Of a stretch of 64,000 nucleotides of DNA, positions 11,875 through 26,290 are shown piece by piece. The stretch spans positions 310,001 to 374,000 of the forward strand of contig JARVKI010000003.1 in the NCBI GenBank assembly GCA_036674765.1, read 5' to 3'. This DNA comes from Seiridium cupressi (Eukaryota > Ascomycota > Sordariomycetes > Amphisphaeriales > Sporocadaceae). Position 1 is the stretch's first letter. Every line of letters starts with the position of its first letter. A program made the position numbers and the translations under genes. Below the pieces are notes generated by a model. It ran no database searches and had not been told where the DNA came from. It saw only the letters and a list, made by a program, of their open reading frames with translations.

Positions 11875-13376
11875 ATGCCGTTTCCATTCGTGCTGCCCAC
11901 TACTTCTTCATTCTCCTTTTCGTCCAGCTTCACCTGCGATTCCCACCCCTCGCTGCCCCTCAACGCCAGCACTCACCGCGGGGTAGTGAGAGACGCGCTG
12001 AAGAAGCACAAGCGATTATCGCCCGCTTCGCAGCCGCCGCATCTGCCGTCTGTGGTCTCCAACATCAACAGCTACCTGCAGTATCTGTTTGCCTTTGATG
12101 CGGGCCTCAAGCAACACTCCGTTCAGGGTCATGAGATCGGTGCAGGACCTACATCTGCACCTGCTATCGAATGGAGGCCAACGCTGTCTGATAATGCAGT
12201 GCCCGGCAAGGAGCAGGCCAGGGTGAAGATACAGTCCCTGGAATATGAGCTGTTCTTTTCACTCTCTGCGCTGGGTTATACACACACAAACTTGGCACGC
12301 GCTGCTCTGCATCCTTTATATGTGACATCTGGTGCACTAGTCGGATCCCAGGAGCGCACCACCGCCATTCAGAATGCCACCAAGCATCTTCTCGATGCTG
12401 CATCTGTTCATGACTTCCTGGCGCGCCGAGCTGAAAGTCTCGTGACTAACCCTCCATGTGCAGATATCTCAGCTTCTACAACGAGAGCCCTGGCATCTCT
12501 GGCACTAGCTGAGGCAACATTGTTGGCAGTACTGAAAGATGATCCATATCCAGCGATTGTTGCGCAAGATCGCAACAAGAACGATCGCGAATGGATGTAC
12601 AAAGCACCCGAAATCCCCAAAGTGAGGGCACACCTTTTTGCACGACTCTGTCTGGCCGCCTCCGACCATGCAGCTCAAGCATCTGCACTTTGTAAAGCTA
12701 CGTCAAAGGGTACTCCCAAACTCAACGAGTCACTGGTGCGGTATGTGGAGGATTTTCAAAAGACGGCAAGAGCAAAAGCCTGTCGCTTCTTCGGCGTTGA
12801 TGCGGAACTGTCTGGTCAAACAGGGAATGCACTAGGTTGGCTTCAGTGCGGTCTTCAAGAGCTTGGGGTCGAGCCCAAAGAGGCCAAGAAAGGATTGAGT
12901 CTCACTCGAATGAAGAAGGAATGGACAGAGAAGAGGGAAGATAAGAAGGTTGAGAAGGCCGCTGGCTGGGGGTCGGATGCCGGCAAGCTTGAGGAATCTC
13001 GAGTCCTCGAAATGTTGCACGAGAAATGGAGCAAGGTGAACGACACGGTAAGCTTGTCCCGTCAAGTCAAGACACTTCTCCTGTGTAGCGAAAGCAACTG
13101 ACACACCATCAGATGATGACACAAGCCATTCCTGCTCCGGCCACCTTGCTTGCAACTTTACCTTCTGGTCGAGAGATTCACAACATCAAGCCTTACATTC
13201 CGCCTGAGCTCAGCAGACAATCTCTGGAAGCCATACGCGCCCCTCCTGACCGAGTAGACGACTATGGTGATGGAGGCCTAAGCTCCGACGAGGAGACTCT
13301 AGCAGAGGCACCAGTGGGTGCCTTCCCGGGAACTCAGGGGGAGTACCGGAGTCCAAGCACCAGGTCGTATTACTAG
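11875..13376 (+). CDS. palC: pH-response regulator protein PalC (BRO1 domain)
   Basis: Two exons (11875-13047 and 13113-13376; 65-bp intron) give 478 residues. PalC is the BRO1-domain protein that links the plasma-membrane pH sensor complex to ESCRT-III (Vps32) in the fungal Pal/Rim alkaline pH pathway, upstream of proteolytic activation of PacC. The N-terminus [19 protein letters not shown] is typical of PalC. The BRO1-like helical domain spans most of exon 1, with [39 protein letters not shown] and [17 protein letters not shown]. Exon 2 encodes the conserved tail ([20 protein letters not shown]) followed by an acidic, probably disordered end. The gene is divergent from ALG6. GCCARG motifs in its promoter hint at feedback by PacC. 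Confidence 0.92.
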
Positions 13377-14560
13377 ATACCATGGACTATTCTGTCCACC
13401 AATCAAAAAAAATTTTGAAGCCGTGAGCATGGTGGTTCCTGATGAATGAACAGCTGCACGAAATTTGACTTACACATCCAGAACGGGCTATCTTGGAGAA
13501 CGCGTGTTCAAGTTGCAGCAGAACCCTACAGCAATACCCAGCGTTGGATTCCAAGCAATGCAATGTAACCTAGGTAAAATTCCAACCCGCAAAATACCAC
13601 CTCCGGACCTTTTTCTTATTAAAGTTGGACATTATCTATAGATCCTGGTAAACTAAGTAAGGATGGGTTTTCGCCGTAGTATCAATCAAATCTCATCAAA
13701 ATGATTAGGATTATATGAACTATGATCACGTTGGAGACTTGGCCAGGGCAGCTCAGATCGTCGACTGCGTAGTCTGTCGAAAATGAAAACACCGTTATGA
13801 TCACTAGAGATTCTTACCAGGCTCTTCGGGCAGTAGTTACTAAGTCGTATCTAGATTAGGAAGGCGATATCTCATGCAGGAGTGACAAAAATAGATAGTT
13901 CTATGTTCCCCGACCTGGGGACCATTCACGTTTCCGAGAAATCCAAGCATTCGCGTTTGCGGGGGTCGTGCCAGGTCTAAGCGTATACCTCTGCAGGCCA
14001 GGCACAAACAACCTCCCACCCATCTTCTGCCGCTTAGGTGACCGGTTTCCATTGGACTCGTTTGGGCCTCTCCTTACGGAGATCTCACCCGGCCACTGGC
14101 CGACAACACAGGCCTCCCGTATGCATTATATCGCCAGACGCAACCCTTCGTTGATTCAAGAATATCCATATAAATCATGAAGGTTTCTGTAGAATGGTCT
14201 CTCCATTCAATTTATAACTTCTTACGGGGTGACGATAAATGATATTAATTCAGCGTATCGTACGAAGGAGAAAAGAGGAGTCTTCTCCTCGTACGAAACC
14301 GTAGGTTTACGGTCCTGGCGGACGGCTCCTGGCTGCCGACGACGGTTACGTAATTACCGGTACTTACGTATCCGTACCGAGCCTGGTAGTCCGGCAGAAC
14401 CGGCGCCATTTATCTATATAGACTATCGTACGGAACCGCAACCTGATATTCTAACAGTTTCCCATCTTTATCAACTCCCAAGTCTGCGGGGCAGAAAATC
14501 ATTCATTGTTTTTCTTTCGCTTTCTTGACAAATACTAATCATTTCTCTACTCTTTTGGAG
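13377..14560. other. AT-rich intergenic region with a structured block
   Basis: These 1.2 kb separate palC from the tyrosinase. The left part is AT-rich and empty. The right part (about 14220-14440) changes character: it is richer in CG, has repeated CGTACG-type palindromes and a hairpin, and may be a remnant of a mobile element lying in the tyrosinase promoter. Confidence 0.45.
14258..14296. repeat. imperfect inverted repeat (hairpin)
   Basis: The left arm TCGTACGAAGGAGAA and the right arm TTCTCCTCGTACGA are reverse complements apart from one inserted base, with a loop of about ten bases. It lies about 265-300 bp before the tyrosinase start, in the CGTACG-rich block. Confidence 0.6.
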
Positions 14561-15966
14561 ATGGCTCCGTTCGTTCAACGAGCTGTACTGCTTCTAGCAG
14601 CCTGCTCGACCATCTTAGCATTGCCCCAACCCGATGTCAAAAGAGATATCACTGAGAACTGCACGGATATTCAATACCGTGTGCCGTGGTGAGTTTGAGC
14701 CTCCCATACGAGTTTCGCCGTCACTGTGGCTAAAGAATAAATAGGACATCGCTTACTCAGGATGAAAAGTCGTCGTATATTCAAGCAGATCTTTGCTTGA
14801 TCACCGCACCCTCTACCTCGGGAGTTGAGGGTGCCAAGTCTCGCTGGGATGATCTCCACTGGCCTCATATCTATCAGACAGTGTGGGTTCACGGCGTGGT
14901 ATGCCTGCATCCAGTCTCATAAGAGACCAATTCCTGACAACAATATAGGGTGCCTTTCTCCCATTCCATAGATACTATATGAAGGTACACGAGGACCTCA
15001 TCCGTGAAGAGTGCGGATACACTGGACGAATGCCATTCTGGGATGAACTCGCCGACATTGACTCGGTCATTGCCGATCTGGATCTGTTCAAGGATGAATA
15101 TTTCGGCGGCGACGGCACTGGCACAAACAATTGCATCGAAAGCGGCGCTTTCGTGAACATGATCCTCGCCTTTGGCCCAAACGATGCTGACGCCGACGGT
15201 GGCCACTGCGTGTTCCGGAACTTCAGCGAGCAAAAGCTGCAACAAGCTGCCCAGTCCAACATTGACGAATGTATGGCCATTGACGATTATACTAGTGCCT
15301 GGAGTGTGAGTTATGAATTTGTGGCCCTATTGTATTCTCCAATAAGCTTGTGAGAAGTGCTGACTCGAAACGTTGCTAGTGCTGGGCCAATGCTCCTCAC
15401 GGTGCTGGCCATGGAGGTATTGGTGGGTTGGTAAGTTACTTCTCAGCACAACTATGTCTTAATAAGGGTTTTCACTAACAGCGTGAAAAAAGATGGGCGA
15501 TCCCACGTACTCTCCTGGCGACCCAGGCTTCTATCTCCATCACTCCTACCTTGACAAGCTTTGGTGGGAATGGCAGAAGGCTGATTACCCAGCCCGTCTT
15601 ACCGACATGGGGGGACCAAACATCCCTAAAAATACGAGAGCGAGCAGCCCTGGTGTAAGCATATTTCAGTAGTTCTTTCATGCCCCTCATAGCCTGTTTT
15701 CAAAGCTCACCCCTCCCTGGTTGGGGATCCCCCTTATTCATAACATGGGCGTCACTACCAGCCATTTGTTGGAAAAAAGAATTTGCTGACTCTAGGTGTG
15801 TTAGTATCCACCTGCTTCTGTTACGGACTACTTTGGCGACGACGGCACAAACACTACCACCCTAAACCACAATCTCTGGATGATGGGAATCGCACCAAAT
15901 GTTACCATTGGTGATGTTATGAATCTGAATGGGCCAACCATTTGTGTAGAGTACCTGGATGAGTAG
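14561..15966 (+). CDS. secreted tyrosinase (type 3 copper enzyme), short form
   Basis: Six exons (14561-14688, 14745-14898, 14949-15305, 15380-15430, 15493-15654, 15805-15966) give 337 residues. Residues 1-20 form a hydrophobic signal peptide, followed by PQPDVKR with a Kex2-like Lys-Arg site. The CuA region reads LHWPHIYQTVWVHGV and GAFLPFHRYY. The CuB region reads APHGAGHGGIGG and FYLHHSYLDKLWWEWQ. Together these supply the six copper-binding His residues. Tyrosinases oxidise monophenols and diphenols to quinones. The protein lacks the C-terminal shielding domain of long intracellular fungal tyrosinases, so it resembles the short secreted tyrosinase/catechol-oxidase group. Intron 5 is unusually long (150 bp) and resembles an intron in the RBR ligase gene. 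Its 3' end has two AG acceptors nine bases apart; only the second keeps the frame open. Confidence 0.93.
15655..15804 (+). repeat. introner-like intron, copy B (in the tyrosinase gene)
   Basis: This 150-bp intron matches the RBR-ligase intron at 7463-7619 at both ends: GTAAGCA, TTTCATGCCCC, AGCCTGTTTT and, before the acceptor, CTGACTC. The two long words sit at the same distances from the 5' splice site, within one base. A palindrome GGGGATCCCC and CCTGGTT lie in its interior; CCTGGTT is also in copy A. Confidence 0.65.
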
Positions 15967-16152
15967 GCTGTTAGAGGTAATTGGAATATTATGGAGGTTA
16001 ATAACCTAGGCACTTGGTTTCCGACAGTGCTTGAATTGAATGAAGTATGAATGAAATTGGTTTCCGGTCATCTTTATATTCTACTTGATTTCAACTGATT
16101 TGAGCAGACTTAACGTAACATGGTTTTTTTATGCTCCCTTTCTTGCAGGCCC

Positions 16153-16190
16153 TTTTTTTTTAAAAAAAAATTTTTATCTTTTTTTATATT
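16153..16190. repeat. A/T homopolymer tract
   Basis: Runs of T, then A, then T again form a low-complexity block just downstream of the tyrosinase. Confidence 0.8.
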
Positions 16191-18248
16191 AAACCCCCAG
16201 TATAGAGGCAGCTGCCAAAAGCAGGATCTAATATCAGTCAACATAATGTTGTTTCACTGCTAAATTCCGAGTAAGGAGACAAGCATGATCGCATGCGCAT
16301 AGGCCTAGTATACTTGCACCCTCTCGCTTACTCCTAGACTATCGATCTATACGTATTTACCGTGTCTTTATCAACAATATCTTTAATAGAAGTCATATCT
16401 GCAAATATCTTAGACTGACGTTTACCATCGCATACCTTCTTGCCAAATGCGATCCTCACAAAATGCCCACATATCACCGACACCGCGATGTGCATGGTAC
16501 ACAATGACTCCACAGGGGATGAGAATGAATGAAATCTGATGGGTCAGTGGCAGTCAATTAGTAGAGTAAGCTCATAACTGGTGGCAATTGAGAGCCAACC
16601 CATAATTTCATTTTCCCCGCGGGGTTCGGTCTGACCGATGTTTAGAAATAAAGCTGAAGTAAGAATTCAGAAGACATCTTTCTAGATAGATATAGCTATT
16701 CAGAAAACCATGTGGCTAGTCTAATATCGCCTGGCACCTTATGCGCCTTAGACACCCCCTCAACCTATATTTACTGACCGCGTCCACATTCAAACTGATA
16801 CAAATTTGTAAGAGCAAATTCTAGAACAAACTGGGTCCTAGCTTCTTCGTAATTGCAACAGAAGCAATAATAGGATGGAACTCGAGACTCAGGTTGTCCC
16901 ACACCAAGGATGTCATGTCTACGCTTGTGTGTGAGTAAGTTCAAATAGCTGAAACTAACGAACTCAACAACGCGGTTATATGCGAGAGACCTTACCATAA
17001 TTTCACTGTGAGGAATAATATATGGGGACGCCATGAGGCAAATCGGGTTCATGCTCAACATTAATGTTATAACATGAAATATGCACTTGGACAATTGATA
17101 TGAGAAGTATCGCATCGAGCATTTAACTTATGGGCCCGCAGATGCTGTCAGTATAAGCAGATAAGGATATTCTCTTCGTTCTCATCTATTCTAGCGTACT
17201 AAAGATAGGCCATGGCATAAACAGCAGAATGTATGTTTGCATCCAGTCTCAAAAGCCAACAGCTAGTCTAGGACCAAGCCTCATCAAGCTCGAGATTATT
17301 GTGTTGGAGAATCAGAAAAGAGTCCGCTGCTTCTGAATGGATGGATCATTGAAAGAACTAAATGCGCCAGGGTCAACTTTTCTGCCCAATGCTAAATCAT
17401 CATGTGAGCGGCGGCACTGCTTTAGCTTAAGCTTTTAAGGTTGTGCTTCTGAGTCTGCACTAGGGAAGCGTGTCTTGGGCGAAGCAGCTGCTGCAGGTGT
17501 CCCTTAGCACGGTTGCGGATCCTAAGCCTTATCAACATGTCATTCTAGGATGCAGCTTGGACGGGCTACGACGTATTGGACGACACTCCTACAATAGCAT
17601 TGAAAGTACAGACCACTGTCTGTCCCCGTGCTATATAGGAAGGATTATTGTACCACGACCCAGATTGAGCGTCAGTAAAACTACTGCACTTTGGGCAGAA
17701 TGACGATGGCCATATCGATGATAGAAACGCCATTGACCCTGCGCCCTCCTCAGGAACGTGCGATTAGCGAGGAGCAGATATTCCTTCTGCAGATCCATGT
17801 GGTCATTGTCCGCAGGAGAAGAGAGCTTGGGGACTCGAGACCAAGCCCACGGGTGAGGCCCGACGTCACCAGCGTGGGAGGATCATGCTGAGTCGGGGTC
17901 CCTCAGGGTCCAAACCAACGATCATCTCTAAGCGTTGTAGCGTGCCTTGGACGTACTGGGGCTGTAGGCAGTGCCTTCTATTTTTGGAGGCGCCAAGGCT
18001 AGTGCGCTCCCGTATGTAGCCTCCGAGCTTAATTCGAGTTTGTGGGCTCCCGGGAGGCGGCTCTCAAGGGGCCTGGGGGCTGTGGCTCAATCTTCTCAGC
18101 GTGCATGTGGTCAGAGCTTGTCTCCCTAAAATGTTTACGGGAACGGAGACGAGAACGGAGATACCTAAAGCCGCCTAAACGTCAGCAGCAGGGTGGAAAC
18201 GTGGGCTGTTAGGGAGCAACCTGGAGACACGGCACATTCCTGCGCACA

Positions 18249-18280
18249 TTGCCCGGTCTTGCCCGGTCTTGCCCTATCTG
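18249..18280 (+). repeat. short tandem repeat, 10-bp unit
   Basis: The unit GCCCGGTCTT occurs twice in direct succession, followed by a degenerate third copy GCCCTATCTG. It lies about 400 bp before the ERV29 start. Confidence 0.75.
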
Positions 18281-18670
18281 GCGCAGCAGTTAAAACACCT
18301 CTTTGGGGCAGCTCGAGCACCTTCCCTGGCAGCCAATAGCGCGCTCGGAACTTTGACCATCACGGGATTTGGCCCAAGTTACCATCCCGCTCAATTGAGG
18401 ACACGGTTTCTAGCACACAAAGCTTACCGTCGGCGAACCTTGCGGAGAAACACCGCTATAACTCCAGCCTCGATGCAGTTGCGCCCTTTGTCGGCTTCCC
18501 TTCTTTCCCACTCCTGACTCGCATTTGTACTCACACAGAAATTTGCACTCCCTGCTGCACTTCCTTTCACCTCAACACACCCAGCTAGGGCGCTTCCGTA
18601 CCACCAGCCTCCCCTCCCCTCGGCGCCAGCAGGTCTGCAGACGACACACGACCAAACAGCATCACCAACA

Positions 18671-21864
<3,194 letters not shown>

Positions 21865-22524
21865 TGCCTCTTGGGAAAAGGGACCCCGGATTGATTCCGA
21901 CTCGTGTTGTTTTCTTTGGATAGAGATTATACATCTGATAGAAATACTATGCCGTGAACCTTCATAAAGAAAAGATTTTTTCTTTCTCGCGCTTGACTTG
22001 ATCTTGGTGGCGGCAATAGAAACAATTAGGGGGCACCATATACCATAGAATGAACCACGATTAGGAGGCCGTGCACTGCGGCTTATAACACCTCGTGGCT
22101 CCGCATTAAATAGGTATCTGCTAGCCTCAGTCAGACACTCACATCGCCTTGGATGAAGATTTGATAGTCCTTTGATGGATTGGAAGCCTCAATTTCAGAA
22201 TGAGAACCAGTATGAACTCTCAACTTGTCAACAGACAAATACGGCACTTCCATCTCAGACGTATTTAGCCGATATAGAGTAGTACGCCACCGACCGCTTA
22301 TGGGTGGCACTGCACGCCAGCTGCGTGTCCGGTCGATGCATAGTAGAACGCAGCGGGGCCCCACATGGATCTAACGATCTTGGTGTTGCACTGCCGTCAA
22401 TGAGATTCGCCCCCCGAGTGTAGATGCTTACCGCCATGCTCAGGCCATCCGGTGATGTTTTCGTGTCCCGAAGTTCCGTCAAGATCAAATTCACTCCGCC
22501 TTTGCCCCGTAGGCGGTCACAAAC
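21865..22524. other. intergenic region, promoter side of the HeLo gene
   Basis: About 660 bp between the mutase remnant and the HeLo-domain gene. No coding frame is supported. Confidence 0.45.
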
Positions 22525-24302
22525 ATGGCAGAAGCCATTGGAACAGCCCTGGCCGTCGTGGGCGTGCTGGGACAGATATTCGACGGCTGCGTCAAAGCAT
22601 ACTCGTTCTTCAGCAAGGCGACGTCGTTCGATTCGGACAGCCAGAAGCTCGTCTGCAAGATCCGCATCGAGGAGATGCGGCTCGTGGTCTGGGGCCGCGA
22701 GTGGGGAGTTGCCGAGGGTAGGCTGGAGAAGCATTTGAGCCAGGTGGACGGTGGCAGCGGGAGCATGATGAGGAACATAGCCGTCGATATCCTGACGAAC
22801 CTGCACATGACCATCACGGATGTGCAGAGGATGAGGGAGCGGTATGGGCTGGTGGAAACTGGGGAGGGCGGGAAGAAAGACGAGGGCTTGGTGCTGGGCA
22901 CCGGCAAGAGTGAGGCATTTGCAAGAAAATCAAGCAGTGACGTGAGAAATGTCGGGGACAAGATGAAGGGAATGACTATCCGGGCTAGGTGGGTTGTTGC
23001 CGGTAAGTCGCTCAAGTGATTATTATCCTGACCAAGTGCAGGGGCGAAGCTGAACTCGGGGTTTGCAGACAAGGATAAGTTTGATTCATTATTGAAGGAC
23101 CTTAAACGTGAGTGCACTTCTCCAACGAGTTGGTCACTGAACCTGACCCAAGAACAGATTTCAACGATGGGCTAGAACAGCTATTCCCGGCGTCAAGGAT
23201 ACCCGGTGTCCAGCGGACTTGGGTCTTCGAGATGCTTCACTCGGCAAAGAACATAGAGCAGCTCAGCGTGCTCGAAGGGGCTTCAAATGAGGTGTACCCG
23301 AAATTGAATGCATCTGCGAATTTGAAAAAGTTGAGGATAAACCTCGACAATACACCGCAAAAAAAGTTTAAACCTACGTATGCACTAAAGGTGCAAAGGC
23401 ACGCTCTTACGGTGTCCGACAGAGACGCGAAAAGGAGCGAGGCGTTCCACGATCCATCGGGCAACGTCGTGATCGAGTGGGTCGATTATGACAAGGAGGA
23501 CCTCGACGGCAGGGTGGTGCACATGCGTCGACTTGACGACCTCGCACGGATGATGCATTCCGCCGTGGATCGACACCCGGACTTGCACACGATAGACTGT
23601 CTAGGGTACACAGACGATACCGCCATGAATCGATACGGACTCGTTTACAGAGCCCCCGAAGCATCTTATTCGACGCTACACAAATTGATATCGACCAACG
23701 AGTTCAAAACGCCCGATCTGAATGACAGGATAAGGTTGGCGCACACGCTCTCGGTGGCGCTCTTATCGTTGCACTCTCTGGACTGGCTGCACAAGTCCCT
23801 GGGCTCCAACGCAATCCTGTTCTTCCCCTCTCCCTTCTCGGCTTCAGCCACCAGGGCAACTGCGGCGGCAGCATTGGTGCCCGATATTTCAAACCCTTAC
23901 CTGGTAGGGTTTGACGCGTCAAGGCCTGATTCAGATACCGAGATGTCTGTGGCGTCGAAGAATCCTTCCATATTAGACTTGCATCGTCACCCGAGAACGC
24001 TGTGCGGACTATCGCGAAAGCCATACTGCAAAAGCTATGATATCTATAGCTTGGGATTAGTCTTGTTAGAGATTGGGGACTGGAAAGCCTTGCAGACTTA
24101 CTACAGGCCGCATTATTCCGCTGAGCGCTGGCGGGATAAGATCATTCTGCCACAGCTTTTACCCCGGCTGGGTGCCAAGGCAGGTAGACTGTATAGAGAG
24201 GTGGTTGAGCGCTGCTTAACTGCAAATGACGATATAACAAGCGAGGAGGCTGGTCAGCTGATGGAAGAGGTCGTAGCAACGCTAGAAAAAATCAACGTCT
24301 AA
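22525..24302 (+). CDS. HeLo-domain protein with C-terminal pseudokinase
   Basis: Three exons (22525-23002, 23042-23107, 23158-24302) give 562 residues. The N-terminus (AIGTALAVVGVLGQIFDGCV, then LVCKIRIEEMRLVVWGREWG) is a HeLo/prion-inhibition-and-propagation domain, the helical membrane-targeting fold known from HET-S and fungal incompatibility proteins. The C-terminal 300 residues follow the protein-kinase plan, with RIRLAHTLSVALLSLHSLDW, WLHKSLGSNAILFF and YDIYSLGLVLLEIGDW. The catalytic residues are replaced: HRD becomes HKS and DFG is read as GFD, and no clear VAIK lysine is seen. It is therefore probably a pseudokinase acting as a sensor or switch. A role in non-self recognition or regulated cell death is inferred from the family only. 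It lies tail-to-tail with a Zn2Cys6 factor, 59 bp between stop codons. Confidence 0.85.
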
Positions 24303-24361
24303 TGAACGGCTCGATAGTGCCAAGCCTGTCACGAACCAAAATCCGAGTTGCCGTCAGACTT

Positions 24362-25710
24362 TCAAGCGATGACCAGGTTATCAATGGACGTCTTGGCAAT
24401 CTGGATGATTTTCTGGCATGTCGGGGTTTCGCCAGTCTTGTGCATCTTCAAGGCGGACTGAGGATCAGACCAATTGCCTGAGAGCAGCAAAGGGTCCATT
24501 ATGGCATGTCGCGCTTTTGACCGGTTCTCCATCTGTATCACAATATCCCGAAGACCCAAATGGAAAGGGTCGGCCGAGGGGCTGTCATCCATTTCGCATG
24601 CGTTTATCCCGTACACATCAACACGCAGGAGCGCCCGCACCGTCAAGCGCCACATGACCGGCTCCATCATTCTGTGTTCGAGAGTCCTCCGGGTGCCGCA
24701 ACTGTCTCCTCCTAGACCTCCCCACATACCGCCATAATTCTGGAGGGTGAAGGCGATCTCGCGGCGTTCTGCTTGTGCCTTGGCAGTCTCTTGATCCACC
24801 AGGTGTAGAATGCGCTCGTATGCGTGTACAATGCTGGGAATAAGTGTGGACAATAGCATCAGAAGCTGGAAGTTATGTATACTCTGGGGATTGAGGTGAG
24901 CATCTGCATGTGCCGGCTCCAAATCCAGTGGTATCGAACAGGTCGGACAGTTGACAACCTGGTAGGCAGACTTGGCGGTCAGACGGGCTTGCCGCACAGC
25001 ATCTGTGATGTCGTTTGGCAACTTCTGCATTGAGTCAATGGAAAGATAGAGGCTTGCGATGCAGGCACAGTTTGTCGGTCCCAGACACGGCGGGCTCCCA
25101 TTGCTGGAGGGTGAGCTGGACTGGCCAGACGACAACAGAGGGGTCGGGCCCTCTGGGGGTGTAGACTCGGAGGTGACGGCAGTGAATAGTGCAGGGTCGA
25201 TATTGGAAGCCGAGAATGAGGGCGCATGATCAGTGGCGGCATCAAAGTTCAGTTGCCCAAAGTCGTTGCCCGTGAAGCCAAACGACCAGTCTGCTTTGTC
25301 TTGTGGAGGATCCAATGCGACCTTGGGCAGTGCATGATCCAGATCGAGGTCCCCTCCGGTCAAGAAACTCAGGAAAGCCAGGCCCGGATCCTCAGTGTCT
25401 GGCGGAATTTCAACCATGGGGGTCTTGTTAGCTGATTCGGTCGCGGGTGTCGTCTCGCTGGTCTCGTCACGCGGTCGTTTGCGCGGACGGCCCATGGGCT
25501 TCTGAGGCGAGTAATGACATGTTATCCCCTCCCGCTTGCAGCGAGAGCAGCCGTCGGGCTCCTTTGTGCAGGCGAGCTTCCGGGTGCCTAGGAGAGGACA
25601 TCGTGTCAGTTCGGAGCGGCACCCCGAGTGAAGCCCCACCGAGACTTACGGCATTCATCGCAGGCACGATGCTTCGGTGCAGCTCCTCCACTCTGCTCCG
25701 GAGGCGACAT
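24362..25710 (-). CDS. Zn2Cys6 (GAL4-type) transcription factor
   Basis: Two exons (25710-25650 and 25587-24362; 62-bp intron) give 428 residues. The 62-bp intron splits the zinc cluster. After splicing, residues 17-43 read CDEC, RTRKLAC, TKEPDGC, SRC, KREGITC, a perfect CX2CX6CX6CX2CX6C binuclear cluster, so the start at 25710 and the intron are well supported. A basic stretch (GRPRKRPR) follows. Residues 180-428 hold an alpha-helical region with CACIASLYLSIDSMQKLP and NFQLLMLLSTLIPSIVHAYE, of the kind seen in AflR-like and other C6 regulators. It lacks the large fungal-specific transcription-factor middle-homology domain. Target genes are unknown; no biosynthetic cluster surrounds it. Confidence 0.9.
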
Positions 25711-26290
25711 GATCGGGGCAGCGTCACGGGTCTGTCAATGCAAAGTTCTTTCTCTGTCCGGTTGCAGCGCTTGATTGCCGCCAAATACTCAGGGAAACGC
25801 GTGGTGCACCAGACAGTTTGGCCTATCGCAAGTTCTCAAGGCAATCGTCGATTCGTAAGCAGAACATCAGGAGCACGGCTGAGTCTCAATACACGTACCC
25901 CTCACCATTTTTAAGACCGAACACCGTAAGCTCTGACTTAGTTGCTCAAGGGCCCACAAATGTGCCCAGCTGCATCAACTTTGCCCACTTGTTGACCCTT
26001 TGCGTGGTTCCAGCTTCAGTTTAAGACCTCATTCTCGTCAGTTTGCTATGTTTGGCATGCTTGGAAGTCCGAGGCCAGTGTAAGGAGGCAGGTGCCACAG
26101 TCATCACAGATAGCCAGGAAATACCTATCCCAAAATCATCGTCATTCGTATTCAATAGCAATGTCTATCCATGCAATTGCAACTGCCACAGTTTCCCACT
26201 CCGCGTATTTGTATGTGTGACGTGCCAACCCGATTCTATGGCCCCAACTCATACACAGACTATCCACGCAGCATCTTCTAGTCTTCAAGG
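25711..26290. other. promoter side of the Zn2Cys6 gene
   Basis: About 580 bp between the start of the transcription factor and the 3' end of the next minus-strand reading frame. No other coding content is supported. Confidence 0.45.

Larger units (their letters stand above)
15967..18670. other. long AT-rich intergenic region, no gene seen
   Basis: These 2.7 kb separate the tyrosinase from ERV29. Most is AT-rich with frequent stops. From about 17700 it becomes more GC-rich, towards the ERV29 promoter. Pyrimidine-rich sequence and the ACTCACACAGAAATTTGC stretch just before 18671 probably belong to the ERV29 5' untranslated region. Confidence 0.45.
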
